From Bdellovibrionales bacterium (lineage in GTDB: Bacteria; Bdellovibrionota; UBA2361; JAGRAS01): a DNA stretch of 6,397 bases. Position numbers and translations under genes: made by a program. Below, one piece after another: positions 6,190-6,397 of the stretch; position 1 is the stretch's first letter; the number at the start of each line of letters is the position of its first letter. A model generated the notes under the pieces. That model ran no database searches and was not told the DNA's origin. It worked only from the letters and a program-made list of their open reading frames with translations. The stretch spans positions 1-6,397 of the forward strand of contig JAGRAS010000100.1 of assembly GCA_020434465.1 (NCBI GenBank), in the 5' to 3' direction.

Positions 6190-6397
6190 ATGGCTACTGC
6201 GCACTTAATTTCAGGACTACCGGCAAGCGGAAAATCAACTTATGCAAAACTGCTTAAAATGCAAACTGGAGCAGTATTATTTCGCTTAGATAAATGGCTT
6301 AAAACTCTTTTTGGTGATTATTCATTAGAAGACGTTGAGAACGACGAGCATGTAAGACGCGTCTTAGCTACCAGGGAAATGATTTGGTTTTCTGCTG
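6190..6397 (+). CDS. P-loop kinase-like ATPase (AAA_33-type), 3' truncated by window
   Basis: The first 69 residues are present and the gene continues past the window. Residues 9-17, GLPASGKST, are a Walker A P-loop preceded by a short beta strand (AHLI), typical of small P-loop kinases and the zeta-toxin/chloramphenicol-phosphotransferase-like AAA_33 group. RLDKWLKTLFG (32-42) sits where these proteins have an acidic substrate or Mg-site residue after the second strand. REMIW (62-66) begins a helix common in the same group. The ATG lies 6 bases after the upstream stop. GGGT (6177-6180) is at best a weak ribosome-binding site, so coupled translation with the solute-binding gene is likely. The substrate cannot be assigned. 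A toxin role is possible but unsupported, as no antitoxin-like partner is visible. Confidence 0.8.
   Translation, partial: MATAHLISGLPASGKSTYAKLLKMQTGAVLFRLDKWLKTLFGDYSLEDVENDEHVRRVLATREMIWFSA

Noticed and set aside
6190..6397. Zeta-type toxin of a toxin-antitoxin pair
   Set aside because: The Walker A motif is shared by many kinases, the gene is truncated, and the upstream gene is a binding protein, not an antitoxin.

Overview
The window looks like chromosomal DNA of an AT-rich, Gram-negative bacterium. The A+T richness is judged by eye, and three proteins carry Sec-type signal peptides suited to export across an inner membrane. The cysteine-rich secreted protein, the HDOD protein and the solute-binding paralogues would fit a member of the former deltaproteobacterial groups or a similar environmental or host-associated lineage. 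I cannot fix the taxon from the sequence alone.

Layout from left to right. Positions 1-121 form a long, interrupted palindrome immediately downstream of a tRNA-Arg(UCG) gene (125-198, minus), which has a good upstream promoter. A rho-independent terminator (297-321) then ends a 2.4-kb minus-strand gene (329-2743). That gene encodes an 804-residue secreted modular protein: signal peptide, an unrecognised N-terminal region, a beta-rich domain with a calcium-loop-like motif, about 185 residues holding 32 cysteines mostly as CxxC pairs, and a C-terminal helical domain. A 163-bp divergent intergenic region leads to a plus-strand gene for a periplasmic solute-binding protein of the LivK/type I family (2907-3992). 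This gene converges on a minus-strand HDOD-domain gene (3989-4888), and the two stop codons share one TTAA. A second 200-bp divergent region leads to a second, paralogous solute-binding protein (5089-6183). Six bases later a P-loop kinase-like gene starts (6190) and runs off the window.

How the genes may work together. Two solute-binding proteins flank a regulatory-type HDOD protein and no ABC permease or ATPase subunit is present. Both binding proteins have Trp where classical amino-acid binders usually carry Ser in the first ligand-binding loop. They may therefore be orphan periplasmic sensors, or supply a transporter encoded elsewhere, and bind something other than a simple branched-chain amino acid. 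That is inference. The two most unusual items are the cysteine-rich secreted protein and the tRNA-adjacent palindrome. I see no firm evidence of a complete new defence or mobile system.
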